A stretch of DNA of 64,000 nucleotides. Origin: Myxococcales bacterium. Lineage in GTDB: Bacteria > Myxococcota_A > Polyangia > Palsa-1104 > JAEUJZ01. Shown in pieces: positions 37,698 to 46,952 of this stretch. The DNA is taken from the NCBI GenBank assembly GCA_016794365.1, contig JAEUKB010000040.1, positions 38,243 to 102,242 of the forward strand, in the 5' to 3' direction. The translations under genes and the position numbers were made by a program. Positions within the stretch are counted from its first letter, which is position 1. Every line of letters starts with the position of its first letter. Under the pieces are notes generated by a model that was given only the letters and a program-made list of their open reading frames with translations, made no database searches and was not told where the DNA came from.

Positions 37698-38471
37698 TTA
37701 CGCAGGCTGGGCCGGACTGGGGGCAAGCGGCGTGGGGTCGGTGGGCTTTTTGTCGGTCCCGCTCGGCGCGGCCTTTTCGCGGTAGGCATCGATCGCCGCA
37801 AAGCTGGGCAGTGCCGCTTTGTAGGCAGAGGCTCCGCCCGCCAGCACCATGGCCACCAGCTGGAACATGTGCGCCGTCAGGGCCTGCTGAAGCTTCTGCC
37901 GCTGGGCGCGTAGGTCAGGCAGCTTGCTCCGGGGCGTCTTCACCTTGGTGACACCGACCATCTCGCCGTAGTCCTTGTGACAGCGCTCGATCTCGGTCAG
38001 AAAGTCGCCGCCGCCCAGGGCCAGCAGCACCGGCTTGAGCTTGTCGCGCGAGATCCGCCGCAGCCGCTGCTCTGCCTCGGTCCACTGCGCGCCGTATTCC
38101 GAGTTCAAAAAGCCCAGCCCAGAAGGAAACAGCGCCTGGAGCAGCGCCTCGGCCTGCACCGCCTTGGGATAGCGATCGTGAGGAAGCTCCGCATAGGCCG
38201 ATAGCCAGCGATACAGACTCCCCCACGACACATCAGCGGCTTGGTCAATCACGCGGTTGTCTTGAGGGACTGCGATTTGCAGGTGTTCTCCGTAGCACTG
38301 CTCGGCCTCTGCCAAGCCAGTGGCCAGTTCATCGGCACTTGCCTTCAGCGCGCTCGAAGGTCGAGCAGGCAGTGCCTGTAACAGTTGATGGCCCAGCGCA
38401 ATGTACGAGGGCAAATCCAGATTCGGGGTACGGGTATATACGGACGGGTCAAACAGTTCCAACGCAGACAT
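37698..38471 (-). CDS. Hypothetical protein, helical, cytoplasmic
   Basis: A 257-residue protein with no signal peptide. It is largely helical, with segments such as SWGSLYRWLSAYAELPHD and KAVQAEALLQALFPSGLGFLN, and ends in a Pro/Ala/Thr tail. A hydrophobic stretch near 205-225 (HMFQLVAMVLAGGASAY) could be a buried helix. I do not recognise the family. The ATG at 38471 has the best ribosome binding site in the window, AGGAGG with 6-nt spacing, which decides the start over the in-frame Met 12 codons upstream. A 42-nt tandem repeat lies about 120 nt upstream. Confidence 0.7.
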   Translation of the reverse strand: MSALELFDPSVYTRTPNLDLPSYIALGHQLLQALPARPSSALKASADELATGLAEAEQCYGEHLQIAVPQDNRVIDQAADVSWGSLYRWLSAYAELPHDRYPKAVQAEALLQALFPSGLGFLNSEYGAQWTEAEQRLRRISRDKLKPVLLALGGGDFLTEIERCHKDYGEMVGVTKVKTPRSKLPDLRAQRQKLQQALTAHMFQLVAMVLAGGASAYKAALPSFAAIDAYREKAAPSGTDKKPTDPTPLAPSPAQPA

Positions 38472-38593
38472 CTCGGACCTCCTGGAAGGGAAAGGTCGAA
38501 AGAGCATTCCTTCACTTGGTCAACCGCGCTTGCACTTTTTGTCGTTTCCCGTCGAGATTTTTTTGTGTTTTCGCAGATTTACGTGCAAAGCGA

Positions 38594-38746
38594 AGACCCT
38601 CTACAGGCTTCCGTGCATCCTTTCGCCTATGTCGTAGACCCTCTACAGGCTTCCGCGCATCCTTTCGCCTATGCCTTAAGACCCTCTACAGGCTTCCGCG
38701 CATCCTTTCGCCTATGCCGTAGACCCTCTACAGGCTTCCGCGCATC
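38594..38746. repeat. 42-nt tandem repeat, about 3.6 copies
   Basis: Units starting AGACCCTCTACAGGCTTCCG begin at 38594, 38636, 38679 and 38721. Unit lengths are 42, 43 and 42 nt, and the last stops at about 38746. The single-base length change breaks the reading frame, and the units abut without unique spacers, so the array is noncoding and not CRISPR. It lies upstream of the gene at 38471 and downstream of the lipoprotein gene at 38771. Confidence 0.9.
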
Positions 38747-38770
38747 GATTCGCGCGCGCGGGGCGGGTGG

Positions 38771-39319
38771 CTACTTTACGTAGAACAGCTCGGGGCGGTC
38801 CGGCTGGGCGTCGCGGGGATGGCTGTAGCCTGACACCATCAGCGCGATGCCGGGAATCGTCAGCGACAGCCCGATGGTGCCCAGGATCGGCCCCGAGATG
38901 AGCAGGCTGAAGTCTTCGTTCATGCAGTACGGGTCTTTGGCACAGCGCGCCGAAGACGCGTACGTCCCCGCCACCTGCCCCGTCAGCGCGATCAGGTGAA
39001 CCAGCCCGATTGCAAACAGCGTCGTCCCCGCGATGCGCTTGGCGCGGGAGTCCGGGTGATTGATCTTCACCTGCGTGGCGGCGCTCTGGAGCGGTGGCAG
39101 CTCGGGCAGGTAGCGGGCGCGCAGAAAGCGCTGCCGGTCCGCGCTGTCCTTGGCCGCGATCGCCAAGCGCTCGACCGGTACGCCGCGCTCACGCTCGCTG
39201 CGAAGCTGCGCCAGGTGATCGCCGCGCAGGACGTAGTCTTCGCTACAGCCCAAAAGCACGGCACACAGCGGCACGGTCATACAGGCCAAGGCCCAAGGAA
39301 AGCGGGTCTGCCGGGTCAT
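38771..39319 (-). CDS. Small lipoprotein with two membrane segments
   Basis: A 182-residue predicted lipoprotein. Signal [19 protein letters not shown] is followed by lipobox VLLGC (Cys at about residue 25). The mature part is charged to about residue 80, then has two hydrophobic segments (about 92-112 and 135-160) around two short Cys-containing loops ([12 protein letters not shown]). The C-terminus reads [10 protein letters not shown]. No family is recognised. GGAGGA upstream supports the ATG at 39319; an in-frame extension to 39454 has no signal character. The shared 260-nt upstream region is divergent from the LarA-like gene. Confidence 0.68.
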   Translation of the reverse strand: MTRQTRFPWALACMTVPLCAVLLGCSEDYVLRGDHLAQLRSERERGVPVERLAIAAKDSADRQRFLRARYLPELPPLQSAATQVKINHPDSRAKRIAGTTLFAIGLVHLIALTGQVAGTYASSARCAKDPYCMNEDFSLLISGPILGTIGLSLTIPGIALMVSGYSHPRDAQPDRPELFYVK

Positions 39320-39540
39320 TTGACATCCTCCAAGCAACGCGGATCTACCCAGCATCAAAGCAAGCCGAGTGCCGCCGCGCAGCCCCAAAATGCCCCGTCG
39401 CCGCTGCCCCAGAAGCGCCCCACCAAGCCCAGAAGTGCCCGCCCCCCCCGGCAATCCTTGCCAGCAACCCTTGCCATAGGTTGGGTGGCATCCAAGCGCT
39501 GGCTGTGTGGGTTGGGAGGGGGCGTGGGGGACGATGTATC

Positions 39541-39571
39541 TTGTCAGCGCACAAAAAACCTGCGATAGCTT
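39541..39571 (+). promoter_or_regulatory. Candidate promoter of the LarA-like gene
   Basis: TTGTCA (39541-39546) is followed by GATAGC after 17 nt or by TAGCTT (39566-39571) after 19 nt. The ATG at 39580 is 8 nt beyond TAGCTT and has no ribosome binding site, so the mRNA may be leaderless. A TAGCTT box also lies just before the ATG at 7124. Tentative. Confidence 0.35.
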
Positions 39572-39579
39572 GCGCTCTC

Positions 39580-41181
<1,602 letters not shown>

Positions 41182-41210
41182 CACACGGCCCGCAGGCTGC
41201 ACCCGCTTGG

Positions 41211-42362
41211 TTAGCCGACCTTCGTCGGAGCGCAGGTGGACACGCCCGCGCCGACGATTCGGGTCGGCAGGTTGTCCTGAACCCTGACCCACTTCATGTT
41301 GTCGGGCTGCGAGGGGTCGTAGCGATAGACCCGGCTTACACTACTCTCGGTGACGAAGATGTAGAAGCGTCCGCCCCACTGCGCAAAGGCCCACGCGCCG
41401 GGTGCGGTGGCCAGGGCGGGTAGCTGATAGGTCAAGTCGGCCAGGGCGCTGGTCTTGTTGACGCGGATGATGCGATGCGAGGTGTCCGCCGCCGGGAAGT
41501 AGGCATATAGCTCTGCCGCGCCGGTGCCGGTCATCTCGGGGGAAGTCGCGCTGGCGGCAAAGGTGCCGATCTTGGACGCCACAATCGGGGCGACATCAAG
41601 CGGGTTGAGCTTCCACAGCTGCGACGGGTTGCCAAAGGAAGCAAGATAGAGCGTCTCGATCTTGCTTCCGGGGTTGTCGGACACAAAGCCCATGCCGACC
41701 TTGGCGGTGGGGACCACGCCGGTCTGGTAGCCGCTGTCCTGGCAAGAGGCGGGGTTGTTGGTCGGGATTTTGTAGAGCTTGCCGTCGTCGTAGTTGAGCC
41801 AGGCGCGGGCGCGGCGATCGACCGACATCGAGTTGGGCGCGGTGGCGGTTGGGCACGAAACCTTGCCGATGACCTTGACGGCGGTGGCGGACGTGTCGCT
41901 GCGGGGCTCAAACGACAGCAGCTGGTTCGAGCTATCGAGCAGATAGATGAACTCGCTGGCGGCCAGCTCGCAGGAATCGACGCAGGTGCCGCCTCGGCAG
42001 GTCTGGGCGAAGTCGCAAGCCTGAACGAGCGGTCCAGCGGAGCCATCGCTGTTGCACGAGCGGATTTCGTTGCCCACGCACAGGTTTCCGCCGGGCGAGC
42101 AGTCCACGCAGCCGAGGGTTGCATCACAGACCTTGGAGCCCGCGCAGTCTAGCTCGGGGACATACGTCCCGTCCGAGGAGCAGGTGTTGAGGGTGTTGCC
42201 AAGGCAGGTGCGCTGACCGGGCTGACACAAGGCATCCGAGGGCAGCTCCGTGCCACTGCCGGTGCCTTCTCCCGAGCAGCTACTACCCAGGAGCACGCTC
42301 AAGGTCAGTGCGAAGCCCGAAGCCAAGCTGGTGACAAAGCGAAGGCCAAGTGAAGTGTTCAT
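41211..42362 (-). CDS. Cys-rich lipoprotein with beta-propeller-like C-terminus
   Basis: A 383-residue predicted lipoprotein with lipobox SSC near residue 29 after a long hydrophobic signal. The N-terminal third has about 14 Cys in a repeating C-x-G-x-x-L-x-x-C pattern (CLGNTLNTCSSDGTYVPE; CVGNEIRSCNSDG), common in secreted myxobacterial proteins and likely disulphide-bonded. From residue 135 the sequence forms repeated beta units (YLLDSSNQLLSFEP; LYKIPTNNP; LWKLNPLD; IIRVNKTSA; VYRYDPSQP), consistent with a propeller of PQQ-like blades. Function unknown. GAGGGGGA upstream supports the start. It ends 29 nt after the convergent LarA-like gene. Confidence 0.75.
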   Translation of the reverse strand: MNTSLGLRFVTSLASGFALTLSVLLGSSCSGEGTGSGTELPSDALCQPGQRTCLGNTLNTCSSDGTYVPELDCAGSKVCDATLGCVDCSPGGNLCVGNEIRSCNSDGSAGPLVQACDFAQTCRGGTCVDSCELAASEFIYLLDSSNQLLSFEPRSDTSATAVKVIGKVSCPTATAPNSMSVDRRARAWLNYDDGKLYKIPTNNPASCQDSGYQTGVVPTAKVGMGFVSDNPGSKIETLYLASFGNPSQLWKLNPLDVAPIVASKIGTFAASATSPEMTGTGAAELYAYFPAADTSHRIIRVNKTSALADLTYQLPALATAPGAWAFAQWGGRFYIFVTESSVSRVYRYDPSQPDNMKWVRVQDNLPTRIVGAGVSTCAPTKVG

Positions 42363-42584
42363 ACAGTCCCCCTCTGGTCGTTGGATGCGCGAAAGCGAGC
42401 GATTGCAGCTTTCCTAGTTTCGCAAGAAACGACGGGAGCACTCAACAGAGGTGAAGCATCGACAGGGTGACGCTTCGCATCAGGCTGTGCGATACGCGCG
42501 CCAGCAGGTCAGGCCAGGCCCCGTGTGCCAGAGCGGTACAGGACCAGCCCAGCAAGCGGCAGACGCAGCCCGCGCAGACGTGAC

Positions 42585-43346
42585 TTATTGCTTCCCGAGA
42601 GCGGCGGCGACTTCCGCGCGAATCAGCGAGTAGAGCTTGTCAGCGGGCGGTGTCGCCGAAGCGGGCTGGGTGGGCGGAACCACCACACCGCGCGCTTCGG
42701 GACCAAGGCCCGCCTTCTTGCGCGCTTCGAGCAGTGGCCCAAGCATCGCGTCCGGCAGCGGCTTGACCCCGCCCGCAGGCAGCGCGAGCAGGTAGATGCG
42801 GCACAAGTGCTCGACCAGCTCCATTCGCAGGTAGGCTTGTTCGATGCTGTCGCCCCAGGAAAGGACGCCGTTGCCCGCGATGAGCACGACATCGTGAAGC
42901 GGCACAAGCGGGCTCAAGGCCGCCACCTGGGCACTGCCCGGTGCAGTCAGCGGAACCAGCGGAACCGACCTTCCGAGCGACACCACGGCCTCTGGCACAA
43001 ACGGCTGGTCCAGTCCATGGCCGGTCGCGCCCAGCGCCATCGCATACGGAGGGTGCGCATGGATCACCGCCAGCGCATCGGGACGGCCACGCAGGACCGC
43101 AAGGTGCAGCGACAGCTCCGAAAACGGCTTGCCCTTGCCCGACAGGCGAGTCCCCGCTTCATCGACGATCAAAAGGCCCTCATCGCGGACTTCGGCCTTG
43201 GACGTGGCGGTCGGCGTACACAGGATCTGGCCGGGACGCAGCCGCACGCTCAAGTTGCCGTCGTGATTGGCAACCCAGCCGCGCGCGTGCAGGCGATGAC
43301 AGTAGTCGAGCAGCTCGGCGCGGAGCCGGGCTTCCGGCAGGCTCAT
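42585..43346 (-). CDS. Class II aldolase of a BMC satellite operon, with candidate encapsulation tail
   Basis: A 253-residue class II (zinc) aldolase-like protein of the fuculose/rhamnulose-phosphate aldolase family. The fold shows NHDGNLSVR (27-35), the catalytic-type Glu in KPFSEL (E77) and zinc ligands in HAHPPYA (H96, H98). The third zinc His of the family sits in an NHG motif; here that place reads GNG with N159. After the domain come a Pro/Thr/Ala-rich linker (about 222-235) and a short amphipathic C-terminal helix ([19 protein letters not shown]), the usual form of a BMC encapsulation peptide. It overlaps the first pentamer gene by 4 nt. Aldehyde-producing aldolases are cargo of fucose/rhamnose BMCs. 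Confidence 0.83.
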   Translation of the reverse strand: MSLPEARLRAELLDYCHRLHARGWVANHDGNLSVRLRPGQILCTPTATSKAEVRDEGLLIVDEAGTRLSGKGKPFSELSLHLAVLRGRPDALAVIHAHPPYAMALGATGHGLDQPFVPEAVVSLGRSVPLVPLTAPGSAQVAALSPLVPLHDVVLIAGNGVLSWGDSIEQAYLRMELVEHLCRIYLLALPAGGVKPLPDAMLGPLLEARKKAGLGPEARGVVVPPTQPASATPPADKLYSLIRAEVAAALGKQ

Positions 43347-43618
43347 GCGGACACCGTCACCCGATCGACGATGCCAACGATGAGCGAACGGATCGGCACC
43401 TGGCTGCCCATCTTGAGGAGCTGACGCACGCCGTTTCCTTCCTGCATCACCAGCACGACATCGCCGGGACCAGCCTGGACATCATCGACGGCCAGAAACG
43501 AGCTTCCAGTGGCAGCGCCGTGCTCATCGACGGGCTGAACGGACAGAAGCTTGCGACCCGCGTAGGCCTTGTGCTTGGCGGTGGCCACCACGGGACCAAT
43601 CACGCGACACAGCTTCAC
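43343..43618 (-). CDS. BMC pentameric vertex protein (EutN/CcmL family), copy 1
   Basis: A 91-residue EutN/CcmL-type protein (BMC-P), which forms pentamers that cap the vertices of bacterial microcompartments. Typical landmarks are the N-terminal [21 protein letters not shown], given as [12 protein letters not shown], the central [17 protein letters not shown] and the C-terminal LIVGIVDRV. Length fits the family (about 85-105). It is sandwiched between the second pentamer gene and the aldolase with 4-nt ATGA overlaps on both sides, so the three are translationally coupled. No hexamer (BMC-H) or trimer (BMC-T) gene lies in the window. Confidence 0.9.
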   Translation of the reverse strand: MKLCRVIGPVVATAKHKAYAGRKLLSVQPVDEHGAATGSSFLAVDDVQAGPGDVVLVMQEGNGVRQLLKMGSQVPIRSLIVGIVDRVTVSA

Positions 43619-43935
43619 AAGGCACCTCCGGTCTTGGCGCTGGAAAACACGTCCGCCAAGGGCTGCGCGGTCTCTGGCGCGACATCATCGACGATGCCCA
43701 CAATTGCAGCATCGACCGGGACGAAGAAGGGCTCGAGCGCGAGCGCCGCCTCGCGTGAGTTGACAAAGTAGATGAGCTCTCCTTTGCCTGCCTGCACTGT
43801 ATCGACGGCAACAAGCGGATCTCCGGCTACGCGCAGGGCGTGATCGAGCGGCTGCACGAGCAGGAACTTCTTGCCTTGCAGACCCTCATACTTCTGGGTT
43901 GCGACGACGGTACCGATGACGCGACCAAGGTTCAT
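43615..43935 (-). CDS. BMC pentameric vertex protein (EutN/CcmL family), copy 2
   Basis: A 106-residue BMC-P protein, first gene of the three-gene operon. It is closer to the family norm than copy 1: [45 protein letters not shown], then the NSREAALAL segment and [15 protein letters not shown] 20-residue C-terminal extension follows. The ATG at 43935 is chosen because the family begins exactly there; the in-frame extension to 44106 overlaps the FG-GAP gene and has no homology features. Two distinct pentamers suggest different vertex populations in one shell, or use by different shells (inference). Confidence 0.9.
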   Translation of the reverse strand: MNLGRVIGTVVATQKYEGLQGKKFLLVQPLDHALRVAGDPLVAVDTVQAGKGELIYFVNSREAALALEPFFVPVDAAIVGIVDDVAPETAQPLADVFSSAKTGGAL

Positions 43936-43993
43936 GTGCAGGCGGGAACATAGGCAACGGACGGTCTGTCCGTCAAGCCGGAAAGCCGCCCGA

Positions 43994-45379
43994 TCACTGC
44001 GCGGTGCTGCGAAGGAAGGTGATGTTCTGGCTGTTCGAGTTGCACGCGGCCACGTCGAGCTTGCCATCCCGGTCCAAGTCAGCGGCGACCAGGCCCGTGG
44101 TGGCATTGCCCGCCGAGAAGCTGACCATCTGGCCGCAGCGACCGTTGCCCAGTCCCGGCAGGACCGAGACGCTGCCCGATGCGGTGTAGTTGGCGACCGC
44201 GATGTCGAGACTACCGTCGAGGTTGAAGTCGTCGCTTACGATCTGGTTGGCGTAGACATCCTGTCCACAGGGCAGCGCGGTCAAGAACGTACCGTCGCCG
44301 TTGCCGATGTGAACGAGGACTGGCTCTCGGCTGGCGCTGGCGGACACCAGATCCACCTTGCCATCGTTGTTCATATCGACCGCGAGCCCCGACACCGGCT
44401 TGGTTCCGGCCAGATACGTCTGTCCGGCGGAAAGCGTCGCATCGCCTCGGTTGAGGAAGATGCTCACGTTCATCGCCGTCTCGGCCCACACCGCAACATC
44501 GGGACCATTTCGACCGTCAAAGTCCGCGATGGCGACCGCGCGCGCACCGTTTCCGGCTGGATATGTCACCGGACTTGCGAACTTGCGACCGCCCTGCGAA
44601 AGCACCACGCCCAGCGTGTTGTTCAGGGAGTTGGCGGTCACGATGTCGGGCTTGCCATCCCGGTTCAGATCCGCAACCCGCACCGCGCGCGGAGCCTGCA
44701 AGGTCGCAACGGCCTGGCTTGGCTCAAAGGTTCCGTCGCCTTTGCCGTAGAGCACTTGCAGCGGATCGGCTGCATACTGCCCGACCACCAAGTCTTTTTT
44801 GCCGTCTGCGTCCAGGTCGGCGACCGCAAAGCCAAACGGAGTCTTGCCCGCAAGGTACGTGACCTGCGGACGGAAGGTTCCATTGCCGTTGCCCAGGAAA
44901 ACGCTCAGGTCCCGGCCACTGTAGTTCGATACGATCAGATCCTGAAGTCCGTCTCCGTTGAGGTCTTCCGCAGCGATGAACCACGGACTGGCTCCGTTGA
45001 CGGTGGACGCCGGGCCCGCCGCAAAGTCCAAGGTTCCATAAAAGTAGCGAAACGACTTGGGCAGGCTGACAGGAGCCACGTCGGTCATCGGCTGCTCGAC
45101 GCGAACATCGACCAGACCGGCGCGGCCCAGGTGCGCAGGGACTTTGGCGGTCAGCACACCTTCGCGAACCAGGGTGGGCTGCGTAGCGGCAACGCCATCC
45201 ACGAAGACCGCTGTCTGCGCAGAAAAACCGCTGCCCAGGAGCTGCACCATGGTGCCTCCGGTTGTCGGTCCGCTCGCTGGCGTCACCGAAAACAGCTCCA
45301 GCGCAACCGGCAGCACAGGACTTGGATTGCAAGACACAAGACCCGCCGCCAACCACAGAACGTGCCAGTGCTTCCGCAT
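43994..45379 (-). CDS. FG-GAP/VCBS repeat lipoprotein with IPT domain
   Basis: A 461-residue predicted lipoprotein; the short signal MRKHWHVLWLAAGLVSC has lipobox GLVSC. An IPT/TIG (Ig-like) domain (about 28-112) with ITxxxG-type core VTPASGPTTGGTMVQLLGSGF, given as TPASGPTTGGT, is followed by about seven FG-GAP/VCBS repeats (130-455). Each has calcium-binding loops such as DLNGDGLQDLIV, DLDADGKKDLVV, DLNRDGKPDIVT and DMNNDGKVDLVS. These fold into an integrin-alpha-like propeller. Probably surface-exposed, with an adhesion or binding role. It lies 58 nt upstream of the BMC operon on the same strand, but a functional link is not implied. Confidence 0.85.
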   Translation of the reverse strand: MRKHWHVLWLAAGLVSCNPSPVLPVALELFSVTPASGPTTGGTMVQLLGSGFSAQTAVFVDGVAATQPTLVREGVLTAKVPAHLGRAGLVDVRVEQPMTDVAPVSLPKSFRYFYGTLDFAAGPASTVNGASPWFIAAEDLNGDGLQDLIVSNYSGRDLSVFLGNGNGTFRPQVTYLAGKTPFGFAVADLDADGKKDLVVGQYAADPLQVLYGKGDGTFEPSQAVATLQAPRAVRVADLNRDGKPDIVTANSLNNTLGVVLSQGGRKFASPVTYPAGNGARAVAIADFDGRNGPDVAVWAETAMNVSIFLNRGDATLSAGQTYLAGTKPVSGLAVDMNNDGKVDLVSASASREPVLVHIGNGDGTFLTALPCGQDVYANQIVSDDFNLDGSLDIAVANYTASGSVSVLPGLGNGRCGQMVSFSAGNATTGLVAADLDRDGKLDVAACNSNSQNITFLRSTAQ

Positions 45380-45469
45380 GGACTCTCCTTTGTCGTAGAG
45401 GGAGCGTCTATGGGAAACACAAAGGTTGTCAACTACTTCGGCTACACACGGCTTCGGAATCAGGCTGCG

Positions 45470-46732
45470 CTACTCGGCATCGGCAATCTCAAGCAGGACA
45501 TCGAGCAGGACCTGGACTCCGTTTGCGCACTGTTCAGGAGTCGAAAGCTCACGCGGGTTGTGACTGATTCCGTCGTATTCCCCTGGAACAAAGATCATCG
45601 CAGCGCGGGTGAGGTGCGCCAGCTCTTGGGCATCATGTCCGGCCCCTGAGACAATCCGTCGAGTGGATAGTCCTCGTCGCTGAGCCGCCGCTTCAATCTG
45701 ATCTTGGAACGCGGCATCAAACGGCACGCAGCTGGTACGCGCGGTCTGTCGCCAGCGAATCTGCACGCCTTCTTCCGCAGCAACTGTCTCGTAAAACGCG
45801 ATGATGTCTGCTTCTGCTCTGCGCATCTGCACATCGGAAGGATTGCGCAGATCCACCGTCACCGTCATCTGACCGGGCACGATGTTGACCAGACCCGGAA
45901 CCGGAACCATCGCGCCCATCGTCGCGCGCAGCTGCTCTCCGTAGTGACCAGATAGCGCCATCTGTCGCAGTCGCAGGTTGATGCGCGAAGCCGCAACGGA
46001 AGCATCGGCGCGCAGCTCCATCGGGGTCGTTCCTGCGTGGGCGCTGCGACCCAAGATTGTGACCTCATGCCACGAGATCGACTGCACGCCGGTCACCACA
46101 CCGATGTCGATGTGTTCACGACGCAGCATTGGACCTTGTTCGATGTGACACTCCAGATACGCAAAGGGAGGCGCAAGCTGTTCCGCTGTTTCGCCCAAAA
46201 AGCCGATCGCTTCCAGCTCGGCTTGGACCGACAGCCCGGCGCGATCTCGCAAGGCATACGCGGTCTGTAACGGAATCCGCGCGGTCGCCACCGAGCTTCC
46301 GAGCATGTCCGATCCAAAGCGCGAGCCTTCTTCATCCGTGAAGAACGCCGCAACCAGCGGTCGCCGGGTGACATGCTGCGCATCATCCAATGCCTGCATG
46401 ACCTCGAGTGCGCCCAAGACCCCCAGACAGCCATCGAACTTGCCTGCGGTGGGAACAGAGTCAATGTGCGATCCCATCATCACCGGAGCAAGCGTGTCTT
46501 CCCTTCCCTTTCGCCGGGCGTAGACATTGCCAATTCGATCGACGGTCACAGCCAGACCCAGCGACTTCATCTTGGCCACCACATGACGGCGACCTTCCCC
46601 ATCTTGAGCGGTCAGCGCCAAGCGATTGACCCCGTACAGACCACTTGCTTCATCCAGATAGCGACCGATGCGACCCAGCGCTTCGATCGATTCATACAGA
46701 CGCAGCGCAGAAACCACTGGAGTCCGATTCAT
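45470..46732 (-). CDS. M20-family Zn amidohydrolase (N-carbamoyl-L-amino acid hydrolase/allantoate type)
   Basis: A 420-residue dinuclear metal amidohydrolase of the hydantoinase/carbamoylase family. Metal ligands are seen in MGSHIDSVPTAGKFDG (H and D), TDEEGSRF (Glu pair), HIEQG and a C-terminal SHNPRE. The dimerisation domain carries the substrate motif GRSAHAGTTPM. Relatives include HyuC/AmaB, AllC and beta-ureidopropionase, so the substrate is an N-carbamoyl or ureido compound, but which one is unclear. The start at 46732 is taken for AGGA 8 nt upstream; a Met three codons earlier is too close. It stands alone, convergent-free, between lipoprotein and signalling genes. Confidence 0.88.
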   Translation of the reverse strand: MNRTPVVSALRLYESIEALGRIGRYLDEASGLYGVNRLALTAQDGEGRRHVVAKMKSLGLAVTVDRIGNVYARRKGREDTLAPVMMGSHIDSVPTAGKFDGCLGVLGALEVMQALDDAQHVTRRPLVAAFFTDEEGSRFGSDMLGSSVATARIPLQTAYALRDRAGLSVQAELEAIGFLGETAEQLAPPFAYLECHIEQGPMLRREHIDIGVVTGVQSISWHEVTILGRSAHAGTTPMELRADASVAASRINLRLRQMALSGHYGEQLRATMGAMVPVPGLVNIVPGQMTVTVDLRNPSDVQMRRAEADIIAFYETVAAEEGVQIRWRQTARTSCVPFDAAFQDQIEAAAQRRGLSTRRIVSGAGHDAQELAHLTRAAMIFVPGEYDGISHNPRELSTPEQCANGVQVLLDVLLEIADAE

Positions 46733-46910
46733 ATGAGTCATCCTACATGCTTCATTTTGTGCCTGCTTCATTTTGCCAGCCAAGCGCAGATCCAGCACAC
46801 CGCAGTCTCTCATCCTGAAGTCGTCACAGCCCGAAGCCCATTGCAGCGACCCTTCCCCAAAGGCCGTAGTCGGCGAAAAGGAATCCGCAGCGAGCGTCGC
46901 GCTACAGAGG

Positions 46911-46949
46911 AGTTTCACAGCAGAGTTTCACAGCAGAGTTTCACAGCAG
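46911..46949. repeat. 13-nt tandem repeat, three copies
   Basis: The unit AGTTTCACAGCAG is repeated exactly at 46911-46923, 46924-46936 and 46937-46949. It ends 3 nt from the stop codon (46953-46955) of the leftward response regulator gene, hence just 3' of that gene. Confidence 0.9.
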
Positions 46950-46952
46950 AAG

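Noticed and set aside
38594..38746. Repeat array resembling CRISPR
   Set aside because: Units abut with no unique spacers, and no cas gene is in the window. It is a tandem repeat.
42363..42584. Search for a BMC-H gene in the gaps next to the pentamer operon
   Set aside because: The 222-nt gap and the neighbouring genes hold no frame with BMC-H features.
43871..45649. 592-residue open frame on the plus strand
   Set aside because: Antisense to the FG-GAP lipoprotein, whose calcium loops and lipobox are unmistakable.
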